DNA of 64,000 bases from NCBI GenBank assembly GCA_023423695.1, contig JAFAFA010000138.1, positions 1 through 64,000 on the forward strand. Direction: 5' to 3'. This stretch comes from Pseudomonadota bacterium. GTDB lineage: Bacteria > Pseudomonadota > Alphaproteobacteria > Azospirillales > Azospirillaceae. The translations under genes and the position numbers were made by a program. Within the stretch, counting starts at the first letter, position 1; the number at the start of each line of letters is the position of its first letter. A model generated the notes under the pieces. That model searched no databases. It was given only the letters and a program-made list of their open reading frames with translations, and had not been told where the DNA came from. Positions 51,730 through 60,804 of the stretch are shown in pieces.

Positions 51730-53097
51730 ATGACGATTGTCCCGCGCGACTGCGACGTCCTGGTGATCGGGGGCGGGAACGCAGGGCTCTGCGCCGCCAT
51801 TTCCGCCCGCCGCTCCGGTGCCGCCGTCACCCTGCTGGAAAGTGCACCCAAGGCGTTGCGCGGCGGGAACGCCCGCCATTCCCGCAATTTCCGCGTCATG
51901 CATGACGGGCCGACACCCTGGCTCCAGGGCAGCTATCCCGCGCGGGATTACTGGTCCGACCTGGAAGCGGTGACGGACGGCGCGGCCGACGAGAGGCTGG
52001 CGCGGCTGCTGATTGCCGATTCCGCCGGAATTATCGACTGGATGGGCGAAAACGGCGTGCGGTTCCAGAGCGGGGACGACGACGCCCTTCCCTACTCCCG
52101 AAAAACCGCCTTCTTCCTCGGCGGCGGCAAGGCGCTGGTGAATGCGCTCTACACCACGGCGCAGGCGCTGGGCGTCACAATCCACTATGACAGCGAGGCC
52201 TGCGCGCTCCATAGGATGGGCGGGCTGCCCTCGGTCACCGTTCGCCATCCCCGGGCCATGCGGGTGATCCGGGCGCGGGCGGTCGTCGTCGCCTCTGGCG
52301 GGTTCCAGGCCGACCGCGACTGGCTGCGCGACCAGTGGGGCGACGCGGCCGATGGCTTCGTGATCCGCGGCACGCCCCATGCGACCAGCGCCATGTTGAA
52401 GGCATTGCTGGAGGACGGGGCACAGCCGGTGGGTGCCGCCGGCCATTGCCACATGGTCGCGGTGGACGGCCGCTCGCCCGGCTTCGACGCCGGCATTGTC
52501 ACCCGGCTGGACGGGATCGCCCATGGCATCGTGGTGGACCGCGACGGCCGGCGCTTCGCCGACGAGGGATCCCACACCGGGCCGACGCGCTTCTCGGTGT
52601 GGGGGGAGCGCGTGGCGCGCTGTCCGGGCGCCGTCGCCTTCGCGATCTTCGACGCGGCCATTGAGCAGCGCTTCCGCCCGTCCATCTTCCCGGCGATCCG
52701 GGCGAACAGCATTGGTGAGTTGGCGGTGAAGCTGGGCATCGATCCGGAAGTGCTGGAAGCCACGGTGACCGGCTTCAACGCTGCGGTCGGAGGCGACGGC
52801 TCCACCATGGGCATCCAGCCGCCGAAGACGCGTCTTGCCGCACCGATCCTGGTTCCGCCCTTCGGTGCCTACCCGATGCGGGCCGGCGTCACCTCCACCT
52901 GCCTCGGCGTGCAGGTCGACGGGCAGACGCGGGTCCTGCGGGAGGACGGCGAGACCATCGACGGGGTCTTCGCCGCGGGCGTGATCATGGCGCCCAACAT
53001 CCTCGGCCGTGGCTATCTGGCCGGGAGCGCCATGTCCATCGGCGCGGTGTTCGGGCGCATCGCCGGACGGGAGGCCGCCGCCCATGCCCGGCACTGA
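51730..53097 (+). CDS. tcuA: FAD-dependent TcuA/CobZ-type dehydrogenase
   Basis: The 455-aa flavoprotein starts with the dinucleotide motif VLVIGGGNAGLCAAISAR (about 10-27) and RGGNARHSRN, a pattern of fumarate-reductase-type flavoproteins. The FAD-binding C-terminus has GVFAAGVIMAPNILGRGYLAGSAM-like sequence. The family includes tricarballylate dehydrogenase TcuA and the N-terminal half of CobZ (cobalamin ring contraction). No cob, tcuC or tcuR gene is nearby, so the substrate is undecided. It overlaps tcuB by 14 bases. Confidence 0.85.
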   Translation: MTIVPRDCDVLVIGGGNAGLCAAISARRSGAAVTLLESAPKALRGGNARHSRNFRVMHDGPTPWLQGSYPARDYWSDLEAVTDGAADERLARLLIADSAGIIDWMGENGVRFQSGDDDALPYSRKTAFFLGGGKALVNALYTTAQALGVTIHYDSEACALHRMGGLPSVTVRHPRAMRVIRARAVVVASGGFQADRDWLRDQWGDAADGFVIRGTPHATSAMLKALLEDGAQPVGAAGHCHMVAVDGRSPGFDAGIVTRLDGIAHGIVVDRDGRRFADEGSHTGPTRFSVWGERVARCPGAVAFAIFDAAIEQRFRPSIFPAIRANSIGELAVKLGIDPEVLEATVTGFNAAVGGDGSTMGIQPPKTRLAAPILVPPFGAYPMRAGVTSTCLGVQVDGQTRVLREDGETIDGVFAAGVIMAPNILGRGYLAGSAMSIGAVFGRIAGREAAAHARH

Positions 53098-54217
53098 CGA
53101 GAGTCCGGAGCGGATCGCGGCCAAGGCGCGGCGGGCGCTGGAGATCTGCAATGCCTGCCAGTACTGCAACGGCTATTGCGTCGTGTTCCGGGCGCTGAAA
53201 TCGCGGCGGCAGGTGGCGACGGCCGACATGGTCTTCCTGGCGAACCTCTGCCATAGCTGCCGGTCCTGCTATCACGCCTGCCAGTTCGCGCCGCCGCACG
53301 CCTTCGCCGTCAACCTGCCGAAGAGCCTCAGCCTGGTCCGGCAGGACTCCTACCGCGACCATGCCTGGCCGCCGCTCCTGCGGGGGCGCCTGCGGTATTC
53401 GGGACGGACGGTCATCGCCGCCGCCCTGCTGGCGGTTGCGGCCCTGCTGCTGTTCGCGGCCTGGGCGGTTCCACCGGAGATGCTGTTCGGACGCCATTCC
53501 GGCCCCGGCGCCTTCTACCGCGTGATGCCGTGGGAGATCATGGCCGGACTGGCCGGGATCGTGATGCTGTGGTCCCTGCTCGCCATCGGCTTCAGCGTCG
53601 CCGCCTTCTGGCGCAGCATGGGGCCGGTGCCCTCAGGCGTAGCGCTGCTGCCGGTGTTGCGGGAGACGCTGCGCGATGCCGCCACCCTGCGCAACCTCGG
53701 CGGCGGCGGAGCCGGCTGCGACGGACAGGACGGCGGATCGTCCCAGGCACGGCGGCGCTGCCACCATGCGCTGTTCTACGGCGTGGCGCTCTGCTTCGCC
53801 GCCACCGCCGTCGCCACGCTGTACGACCATCTGCTGGGATGGCAGGCGCCCTACCCGGTCTTCAGCCTGCCGGTCCTGCTGGGAAGCCTGGGCGGAGCCG
53901 GGATGCTGGCGGGCACGGTCGGGCTCGCCCTGCTGAAACGCCGGGCCGATCCCGGTCCGGTGGCGGCGAGCGTGACCGGCGCCGATTATGCGCTGCTGGT
54001 GCTGCTGTTCCTGACGGCGGCCAGCGGCTTCGCCCTGCTGGCGTTGCGCGAGACGGCGGCGATGGGACCGGTGCTTCTGGTCCATCTCGGCATCGTGCTC
54101 GGCCTGTTCGCGACGTTGCCCTACGGCAAGTTCCTGCACGCGCCGTTCCGCGTCGCCGCCCTGTTGCGGGCGGCGATGGAACGGCAGGTCGAGGCCCGCA
54201 ACCGGCCACCCGCCTGA
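53084..54217 (+). CDS. tcuB: TcuB/CobZ-type iron-sulfur and heme membrane protein
   Basis: The start at 53084 (MPGTDESPERI) lies inside the tcuA end. The 377-aa protein has two Cys clusters, CNACQYCNGYC (about 24-34) and CHSCRSCYHAC (about 57-67), for two Fe-S centres, followed by about six membrane helices from residue 105 on with conserved His residues that could bind heme. It should reoxidise the flavin of TcuA and pass electrons to quinone. Translational coupling with tcuA supports one complex. Confidence 0.88.
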   Translation: MPGTDESPERIAAKARRALEICNACQYCNGYCVVFRALKSRRQVATADMVFLANLCHSCRSCYHACQFAPPHAFAVNLPKSLSLVRQDSYRDHAWPPLLRGRLRYSGRTVIAAALLAVAALLLFAAWAVPPEMLFGRHSGPGAFYRVMPWEIMAGLAGIVMLWSLLAIGFSVAAFWRSMGPVPSGVALLPVLRETLRDAATLRNLGGGGAGCDGQDGGSSQARRRCHHALFYGVALCFAATAVATLYDHLLGWQAPYPVFSLPVLLGSLGGAGMLAGTVGLALLKRRADPGPVAASVTGADYALLVLLFLTAASGFALLALRETAAMGPVLLVHLGIVLGLFATLPYGKFLHAPFRVAALLRAAMERQVEARNRPPA

Positions 54218-54245
54218 AGGACAGGGCGACCGGTGCGCTCCTGCC

Positions 54246-55301
54246 TCAAACCGGACCGGCGAAGCTCCAGCGCAGGGTCTCGCCGCTGCGGAAGGGCAGG
54301 ACCGCGTCGCCCTCGCTGACCAGGATCAGGTCGGGGGCGACCGACGGGCGGCGCTCCAGCGCCACGCGCTCCTCGCTGACCGGCATGTTGTAGAAACGCG
54401 GGCCGTTCAGGCTGGCGAAAGCCTCCAGCTTGTCCAGCGCACCGGCCTCGTCGAAGGCTTCGGCATAGAGTTCCAGCGCATTGGCGGCGGTGAAGCAGCC
54501 GGCGCAGCCGCAGGCGGATTCCTTGGCGGTCACCGTGTGCGGCGCGGTGTCGGTGCCCAGGAAGAACGGCCCCTCGCCGGAGATCGCCGCCTCGACCAGG
54601 GCCACGCGGTGCGTCTCACGCTTGGCGATCGGCAGGCAGTACAGGTGCGGACGGATGCCGCCCTGGAAGATATGGCTGCGGTTGATCAGCAGATGATGCG
54701 CGGTGATGGTGGCGCCGATCCGGCCGCTGGCGGCATGCGCCCGCACGAACTGCACCGCGTCCGCCGTCGTCACATGCTCCAGCACGACGCGCAAGCTCGG
54801 GTGCCGCTCCACCAGCGGAGCCAGGATGGTGTCGATGAACACCGCCTCGCGGTCGAAGATGTCGACCGACTGGTCGGTCACCTCGCCATGGATCAGCAGC
54901 GGCATGCCGATCTCCGCCATCCGCTCCAGCACCTGAGCGATGCGGGCGATGTCGGTGACGCCATGGGCGCTGTTGGTGGTGGCGTTGGCCGGATAGAGCT
55001 TGGCGGCGGCGAACACTCCGTCCTTGAAGCCCTGCGCCAGATCGGCGGCATCGGTGCCGTCAGTCAGATAGGCGGTCATCAGCGGGGTGAAGGCGACACC
55101 GTCGGGCAGGGCCGCCAGGATGCGCTCGCGGTAGGCCACCGCATCCGCGGTTGTCGCAACCGGCGGCTTCAGGTTCGGCATCACGATGGCGCGGCCGAAC
55201 TGGCGTGCGGTGAAGGGCAGCACCGCCTTCAGCATGGCGCCGTCGCGCAGATGGACATGCCAGTCGTCGGGACGGCGGATGACAAGGCGTTCGTTGGGCA
55301 T
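54246..55301 (-). CDS. pyrC: Dihydroorotase (class II)
   Basis: The start at 55301 (MPNERLVIRRPDDWH) gives 351 aa, like E. coli PyrC. Metal ligands are visible: HVHLRDG (His pair), AAKLYPANATTNS (carbamylated Lys), LLIHGEV and VLEHVTT (His), LGTDTAPH (Asp). It closes carbamoyl-aspartate to dihydroorotate in pyrimidine synthesis. No other pyr gene is adjacent; it converges with tcuB. Confidence 0.96.
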   Translation of the reverse strand: MPNERLVIRRPDDWHVHLRDGAMLKAVLPFTARQFGRAIVMPNLKPPVATTADAVAYRERILAALPDGVAFTPLMTAYLTDGTDAADLAQGFKDGVFAAAKLYPANATTNSAHGVTDIARIAQVLERMAEIGMPLLIHGEVTDQSVDIFDREAVFIDTILAPLVERHPSLRVVLEHVTTADAVQFVRAHAASGRIGATITAHHLLINRSHIFQGGIRPHLYCLPIAKRETHRVALVEAAISGEGPFFLGTDTAPHTVTAKESACGCAGCFTAANALELYAEAFDEAGALDKLEAFASLNGPRFYNMPVSEERVALERRPSVAPDLILVSEGDAVLPFRSGETLRWSFAGPV

Positions 55302-55429
55302 GGATCGGGTCCCGGCGCTGGTGTCGAGGGGCGGTGAGCTTGGACGACGTTCTATCGCCATCGCCGCGGCATCTCAACAGAGGCGGTCCCCCCGGCTGGA
55401 AACACGGACGGGAAACACAAGGCGAAACC

Positions 55430-55467
55430 GTCAGCCCCCCGCCGGCCGGCGTTGGCGAGGGGCTGAC
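55430..55467 (-). terminator. Hairpin downstream of the repeat-rich secreted protein gene
   Basis: 9-bp perfect arms GTCAGCCCC (55430-55438) and GGGGCTGAC (55459-55467); in the minus direction a T-containing stretch (GGTTTCGCCTTGTGTTT) follows. It lies 15 bases after the stop. Confidence 0.5.
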
Positions 55468-55482
55468 CGTTCTGCCGAGACT

Positions 55483-56052
55483 TTACTGGACGGTGGTCGA
55501 GGTCTTCAGGCCGAGGATGCCGTCGATCTTCGCGGCCTGCTCCGCGGTCACCGGCTTGCCGCCGATGCCGGCCAACTGCTGGCGGGCGTCGGCCACGGCC
55601 TTGTCACGGGCGGCGCTGTCCTTCAGCGCGTGGGCGGCCAGCATCTGCTCGTGATACTTGCCGAGTTGGACGGTCAACTGGTCGGTCGGCTTGGCGCCCA
55701 GCTCCTTGGCGACGGCGTCGGCCTGGGTCTTGGTCACTTCGGCCTTCGGGGTGGCCGCGACCTGCTCATGCTTGGTCTTGCCGGCATCGGCCTTGGTGGC
55801 GTCGGTCTTCTGGGCTTCGGTCTTGGTGGCCTCGCTCTTGGTGGCCTCGCTCTTGGTGACAGCCTTCTGCTCGGCCTTCGGGGCCGGGGCAGGAGCCGTC
55901 GTGGTGGAGTCGGTCGTCGCGGCGGGGGCCGGCGCGGCCGGAGCAACCGTTGCCGCACCCGCACTCAGCACGGGGGCAGCCGCCACCATGGCGGCAAACG
56001 CAAAGGTCGAAACGGACGTGCGGATACGCGACCCAAAGACGGTGCCGGACAT
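55483..56052 (-). CDS. Exported Ala/Lys/Thr-rich protein with pentapeptide repeats
   Basis: The 189-aa protein has a signal peptide (SVSTFAFAAMVAAAPVLSAGAA, cleavage near residue 34) and a low-complexity region (about 35-105) with repeats of the form K-S/T-E/D-A-T/Q (KSEATKSEATKTEAQKTDA). The C-terminal 80 residues are helical (LTVQLGKYHEQMLAAHALKD). Probably periplasmic; no family recognised. The K/T-A rich repeats resemble histone H1-like or TolA-like linkers in composition only. Confidence 0.65.
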   Translation of the reverse strand: MSGTVFGSRIRTSVSTFAFAAMVAAAPVLSAGAATVAPAAPAPAATTDSTTTAPAPAPKAEQKAVTKSEATKSEATKTEAQKTDATKADAGKTKHEQVAATPKAEVTKTQADAVAKELGAKPTDQLTVQLGKYHEQMLAAHALKDSAARDKAVADARQQLAGIGGKPVTAEQAAKIDGILGLKTSTTVQ

Positions 56053-56140
56053 TTGGTTTCTCCATTTCGGTGAGCGATCCGCGCTGCGGGATCGTGCTTA
56101 GATGAACGCGGCTTCGCTGCCCTTCATTCCACGCCCTTCC

Positions 56141-56172
56141 AAAAAATTTTCCTGCCCCCCGAAAAATTTTCC
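56141..56172. repeat. Two AAAAATTTTCC copies 20 bp apart upstream of hisS
   Basis: AAAAATTTTCC occurs at 56142-56152 and 56162-56172, i.e. two helical turns apart, about 75 bases before the hisS ATG in an otherwise GC-rich leader. Possible regulator site or curved DNA. Confidence 0.5.
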
Positions 56173-56245
56173 GCTGCAGGTGACGGGGCCGGCGAAAGGG
56201 GCTAGAAAACGCACGCTTTTCCTATCCAAGCGCGGACCTTCTCCG

Positions 56246-57595
56246 ATGAGCCTGATCACGCCCCGCACCCCGCCCGGAACGATGGAGCTGCTGCCGCGCC
56301 AGCAGGTGGCCTTCCAGCGCATGCTGGACACCATCCGCCGCGGCTACGAGCGGTTCGGTTTCGTCCCCGTCGAAACCCCGGTGTTCGAGACGGTGGACAC
56401 GCTGCTGACCAAGTCGGGTGGCGAGACGGAGAAGCAGGTCTATTTCGTCCAGTCGACCGGCGCCATCCAGCAGGGCAACAAGCCGGAGCTGGCGCTGCGC
56501 TTCGACCTGACGGTGCCGCTCGCCCGCTATGTGGCGGAGCATGAGCGCGACCTCGCCTTCCCCTTCCGCCGCTACCAGATCCAGCGGGTCTACCGCGGCG
56601 AGCGGGCGCAGCGCGGGCGCTTCCGCGAATTCTACCAGTGCGACATCGACGTGATCGGCAAGGACAGCCTGTCCGCCCATTACGACGCCGAGATCCCGGC
56701 GGTCATCCACCATGTCTTCACCGAGCTGAATTTCGGCGGCTTCACCATCAACGTGAACAACCGCAAGATCCTGCTGGGCCTGCTCGACGGTCTGGGTGTC
56801 GCCGACGCCGACACCCGCGTGCTGGTGCTGCGCGAGATCGACAAGCTGGACAAGATCGGCCGCGACAAGGTGCGCGAGAACCTGCTCGGCCTCGGCGTGA
56901 CGGAGCATGCCGCCGACACCATCCTGTCGCTGATCGACATGAAGGGCACGAACGCCGAGACTCTGGCCGCGCTGGGCGCGCTCGACATCGAGAACGCCGT
57001 CTTCCGCGAAGGCGTCGGCGAGCTGAACACCGTCATCGAGGGGCTGAACGCCTTCCAGGTGCCGGAGGGCACGGTGCGCATCAACCTCGCCATCGCGCGC
57101 GGGCTGGATTACTACACCGGCACCGTCTACGAGACCTTCCTGAACGACCATCCCGGCATCGGTTCGGTCTGCTCGGGCGGGCGCTACGAGAATCTGGCCA
57201 GCCACTACACCAAGTCGAAGCTGCCGGGCGTCGGCATCTCCATCGGCGCCACCCGCCTGTTCTACCAGCTGATGGAGGCCGGCCTGATCAAGGATGCCGC
57301 GCCCACCGCCCAGGTGCTGGTGACGCAGATGGACCCGGCCCTGTCCGCGGATTATTTCCGCATGGCCAGCGAGCTGCGCGCCGCCGGCATCAACACGGAA
57401 ATCCAGCTGGACGGCGGCAAGATCGCCAAGCAGATGAAATACGCCGACCGCGCCGGCATTCCCGTCGTCCTGCTGATGGGCTCCGACGAGAAGGCCCGCG
57501 GCACCGCGACCCTGAAGCATCTGGTCAAGGGCGAACAGGTCGAGATCCCGCTGGCGGAGTTGGCGGTGCGCGCAAAGGCGCTGCTGGAGGGGTGA
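56246..57595 (+). CDS. hisS: Histidyl-tRNA synthetase
   Basis: The start at 56246 (MSLITPRTPPGTMELLP) gives 449 aa; the earlier ATG at 56102 lies in the leader. Class II signatures: motif 2 YRGERAQRGRFREFYQCDID, histidine-specific RGLDYYTGTVYE, and motif 3 PGVGISIGATRLFY. The C-terminal anticodon-binding domain starts near residue 335 (AQVLVTQMD). The sequence has an insertion typical of alphaproteobacterial HisRS between about 190 and 250. Confidence 0.97.
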   Translation: MSLITPRTPPGTMELLPRQQVAFQRMLDTIRRGYERFGFVPVETPVFETVDTLLTKSGGETEKQVYFVQSTGAIQQGNKPELALRFDLTVPLARYVAEHERDLAFPFRRYQIQRVYRGERAQRGRFREFYQCDIDVIGKDSLSAHYDAEIPAVIHHVFTELNFGGFTINVNNRKILLGLLDGLGVADADTRVLVLREIDKLDKIGRDKVRENLLGLGVTEHAADTILSLIDMKGTNAETLAALGALDIENAVFREGVGELNTVIEGLNAFQVPEGTVRINLAIARGLDYYTGTVYETFLNDHPGIGSVCSGGRYENLASHYTKSKLPGVGISIGATRLFYQLMEAGLIKDAAPTAQVLVTQMDPALSADYFRMASELRAAGINTEIQLDGGKIAKQMKYADRAGIPVVLLMGSDEKARGTATLKHLVKGEQVEIPLAELAVRAKALLEG

Positions 57596-57692
57596 GGACG
57601 CTCCGCCCTTAAAGCCCTATTAACCATGAATCCCCTACCGTTCCGGTCTACACCGATCATGTGGGTCGGGCGGCAGGGGACACGCATCCGGT

Positions 57693-60600
57693 ATGGCAAA
57701 GGCGTGGGTGCAGGCGGGGCGCTGGGCGCGGCGGGCGGTGATCGGGGTCGCTTTGACGACCACCGTGGCCGCGGCCGGCTATGCCGGGTGGCGCGAGATG
57801 GAGACGTCGCGGCTCCAGGCGCGGCTGCTGTCCGGCGTCGCCCAGTCGATGACCGTGTCCTTGCGCGAAGGCCCCAACCCGGCGGCGCGCCATCCCGCGC
57901 ATGGGCCCTATAACGAGCGACTCGGCTATACCGCCCTGCCCGGCTATCTCGACACGCTGACCCGCGACCTCTACGCGGTGGAGCAGCAGGCGGTGCTGTC
58001 CCCGGCGCTCGACCGCTTCATGGCCGGCGGCGGCTTTCCGATCTACCGGGAAAAGACCCAGGCCGGCCTGACCCTGCTCGACCGCAACGGCGTGCCGATG
58101 TACGCCGCGCGCTTCCCCGAGCGGGTGTTCGAGGGGTTCGAGGATGTGCCGGCACTGGTCGCCGACACCCTGCTGTTCATCGAGAACCGCGAACTGCTGG
58201 ACGAGGACGAGCCGCGCCGCAACCCGGCGGTGGAGTGGGACCGCTTCGGCGCGGCGGTGGCGATGCTGCCCTTGCAGATGATCCGGCCGGGCCAGCGCTC
58301 CCCCGGCGGCTCGACGCTCGCCACCCAGATCGAGAAGTACCGCCATTCGCCGGACGGCCAGACCACCGGCAGCGTGGAGAAGCTGCGCCAGATGGCGTCG
58401 GCCAGCGTCCGCGCCTATCGCGACGGCGAGGACACCACCGAGGCGCGCCGGCGCGTCCTGGTCGATTACCTGAACTCGACGCCGCTGACCGCAAGGCAGG
58501 GCTTCGGCGAGGTGAACGGGCTGGGCGACGGGCTGTGGGCCTGGTTCGGCACCGACCTGTCGATCGCCAAGCGCGTCCTGGCCGAACCCGCGGCGGAACC
58601 GCGCGCCCTGCGGCTGAAGGCGCTGGCCTACAAGCAGGTTCTGGGTCTGCTGCTGGCCCAGCGGCGGCCATCCTACTACCTGATTCAGGACCGCGTGGCG
58701 CTCGACCGGCTGGCCGACGCCCATCTGCGGGCGCTGGCCCAGGCCGGCGTCATCGACCCGGCGCTGCGCGACGCCGCGCTCGCCATCCGGCTGGCCTTCC
58801 GCGAGGAGGCGCCATCGCCCCCGGCCACCTCCTTCATCGAGCAGAAGGCGGCCAACGCCGTCCGCGCCCGGCTGCTCGGCATGCTGGGGGTGCCCAGCCT
58901 CTATCAACTCGACCGGCTCGACCTGACGGCGCAATCGACCCTGGATGCGGAAACCCAGGCCCGCGTGGTCGAGGTGCTGGGCAAGCTGAACGATCCCGAT
59001 TATGCCCGCACGCTGGGGCTGACCGGCGAACGGCTGCTCGACGCCCGCAACAACGACCTGTCCAAGCTGGTCTATTCGATCACCCTGTACGAGCGCGGCC
59101 CCGAGGCCAACTACCTGCGCGTCCAGGCCGACAACCTCGACCAGCCGCTGGACATCAACGAAGGCGCGAAGCTCGACCTCGGTTCCACCGCCAAGCTGCG
59201 CACTCTGGTGACATATCTGCAGATCGTGGCGGAACTGCACAGCCGCTACGCCCATCTGCCAAAGGACTTCCTGGCCGACGTCCAGGACGAGGCGTCGGAC
59301 AACCTGACGCGCTGGGCGGCCTCCTGGCTGACGACCGCGCCCGACCGGCGCCTGCCGGTCATGCTGGATGCGGCGATGGAGCGGCGCTATTCCGCCAGCC
59401 CGGGCGAGGTGTTCTTCACCGGCGGCGGCCAGCACAGCTTCGTGAACTTCAACAAGGACGATAACGGCCGCATCCTGACCGTGCAGGAAGCGCTGCGCAG
59501 CAGCGTCAACCTGCCCTTCATCCGGCTGATGCGCGACATCGTCCAGTTCTACATGGACGAGGGGGCCGACGACGGCGCCGAGATCCTGCGCACGCCCGAC
59601 CATCCCGCCCGTCAGGCCTATCTGGCCCGCTTCGCCGACCGCGAGGGCTCGGACTTCCTCAACCGCTTCTACAACGATTACCGCAAGCGCACGCCCGACG
59701 AGGCGCTGGCCCGGCTGGCGACCCGCTCGCGACCGGTGCCCTACCGGCTGGCGGTGGTCTTCCGCACCGTGCGGCCCAAGGCCGGGCTTGCCGAGTTCTC
59801 TGCCTTCCTGCGGGGCCGGCTGCCGGACAAGGCGCTGTCCGACGGCGAGCTGTCGGCACTCTACGTCAAATACGGGCCGGACCGCTTCCCGCTGAACGAC
59901 CTCGGCTATCTCGCCCGCGTCCATCCGCTGGAGCTGTGGCTGGTCGCCCATCTCCAGAACAATCCGAACGCCACGCGGGCCGAGATCCTGGCCGCCAGCG
60001 CCGACCAGCGCCAGGAAAGCTACCGCTGGCTGTTCAAGAAGGGCATGGCCGCCCAGAACACCCGCATCCGCATCGGGCTGGAGGAGGAGGCGTTCAAGCG
60101 CATCACCGCCCAATGGCGCAGCGTCGGCTATCCCTTCGACACGCTGGTTCCGTCGCTGGCGACCTCCATCGGCAGTTCGGCCGACCGCCCGGCGGCACTG
60201 GCCGAGCTGATGGGGCTGATCCTCAACGACGGGGTGCGCCAGCCCACCGTGCGGATCCGCTCGCTGCATTTCGCCGCCGGCACGCCCTACGAGACGAAGC
60301 TGGGGCTCGGTCCGCTGAAGGGCGAGCGCGTGCTGCATCCGGAGGTCACCGCGACCCTGCGCCGCGCCCTGATGGACGTGGCGCAGAACGGCACCGCGAA
60401 GCGGGTCTGGGGCTCCTTCAAGGATCCGTCCGGTGCCGCGGTCCCGATGGGCGGCAAGACCGGCACCGGCGACCACCGGCTGGAACGCTGGGGTCCGGGC
60501 GGCGTTCTGCTGGAATCGAAGGCGGTGGCCCGCACCGCGACCTTCGTCTTCTACATCGGCGACCGCTTCTTCGGCACCATGACCGCCTTCGTCCAGGGAC

Positions 60601-60737
60601 CGGAGGCCGACGACTACCGCTTCACCAGCGCCCTGCCCGCCCAGCTTCTGAAAAGCCTTGCCCCGGCGCTCCAGCCGCTGGTCGACCAGGGCGCCACCCG
60701 CACCGCCGATACCCGCCCGGCGCCGGCCGGTTTATAA
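57693..60737 (+). CDS. Divergent class A penicillin-binding protein
   Basis: The 1014-aa protein has an N-terminal membrane anchor (about 13-30). A GT51-like region (about 150-260) contains FIENRELLDEDEP and PGGSTLATQIEK, equivalent to EDxxFxxHxG and GGSTITQQ but lacking the usual histidine. The transpeptidase domain is complete in its motifs: SxxK in DLGSTAKLRTL (about 490), SVN in SSVNLPFI (about 606), and KTG in GGKTGTGDHR (about 930). It should polymerise and crosslink peptidoglycan in the periplasm. It starts 97 bp after hisS. Between the SxN and KTG motifs are about 320 residues, far more than in typical PBP1 enzymes. Confidence 0.85.
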   Translation: MAKAWVQAGRWARRAVIGVALTTTVAAAGYAGWREMETSRLQARLLSGVAQSMTVSLREGPNPAARHPAHGPYNERLGYTALPGYLDTLTRDLYAVEQQAVLSPALDRFMAGGGFPIYREKTQAGLTLLDRNGVPMYAARFPERVFEGFEDVPALVADTLLFIENRELLDEDEPRRNPAVEWDRFGAAVAMLPLQMIRPGQRSPGGSTLATQIEKYRHSPDGQTTGSVEKLRQMASASVRAYRDGEDTTEARRRVLVDYLNSTPLTARQGFGEVNGLGDGLWAWFGTDLSIAKRVLAEPAAEPRALRLKALAYKQVLGLLLAQRRPSYYLIQDRVALDRLADAHLRALAQAGVIDPALRDAALAIRLAFREEAPSPPATSFIEQKAANAVRARLLGMLGVPSLYQLDRLDLTAQSTLDAETQARVVEVLGKLNDPDYARTLGLTGERLLDARNNDLSKLVYSITLYERGPEANYLRVQADNLDQPLDINEGAKLDLGSTAKLRTLVTYLQIVAELHSRYAHLPKDFLADVQDEASDNLTRWAASWLTTAPDRRLPVMLDAAMERRYSASPGEVFFTGGGQHSFVNFNKDDNGRILTVQEALRSSVNLPFIRLMRDIVQFYMDEGADDGAEILRTPDHPARQAYLARFADREGSDFLNRFYNDYRKRTPDEALARLATRSRPVPYRLAVVFRTVRPKAGLAEFSAFLRGRLPDKALSDGELSALYVKYGPDRFPLNDLGYLARVHPLELWLVAHLQNNPNATRAEILAASADQRQESYRWLFKKGMAAQNTRIRIGLEEEAFKRITAQWRSVGYPFDTLVPSLATSIGSSADRPAALAELMGLILNDGVRQPTVRIRSLHFAAGTPYETKLGLGPLKGERVLHPEVTATLRRALMDVAQNGTAKRVWGSFKDPSGAAVPMGGKTGTGDHRLERWGPGGVLLESKAVARTATFVFYIGDRFFGTMTAFVQGPEADDYRFTSALPAQLLKSLAPALQPLVDQGATRTADTRPAPAGL

Positions 60738-60804
60738 GGGCCGCGACAACCGCCGCCCCCTCCTGTTGAGGCTGTCGAAACAGCGCAAGCCGGGGGGAGA
60801 AAAG

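Noticed and set aside
57657..60476. 939-codon minus-strand frame opposite the PBP gene
   Set aside because: Shadow of the PBP gene; no recognisable domain and no ribosome site.
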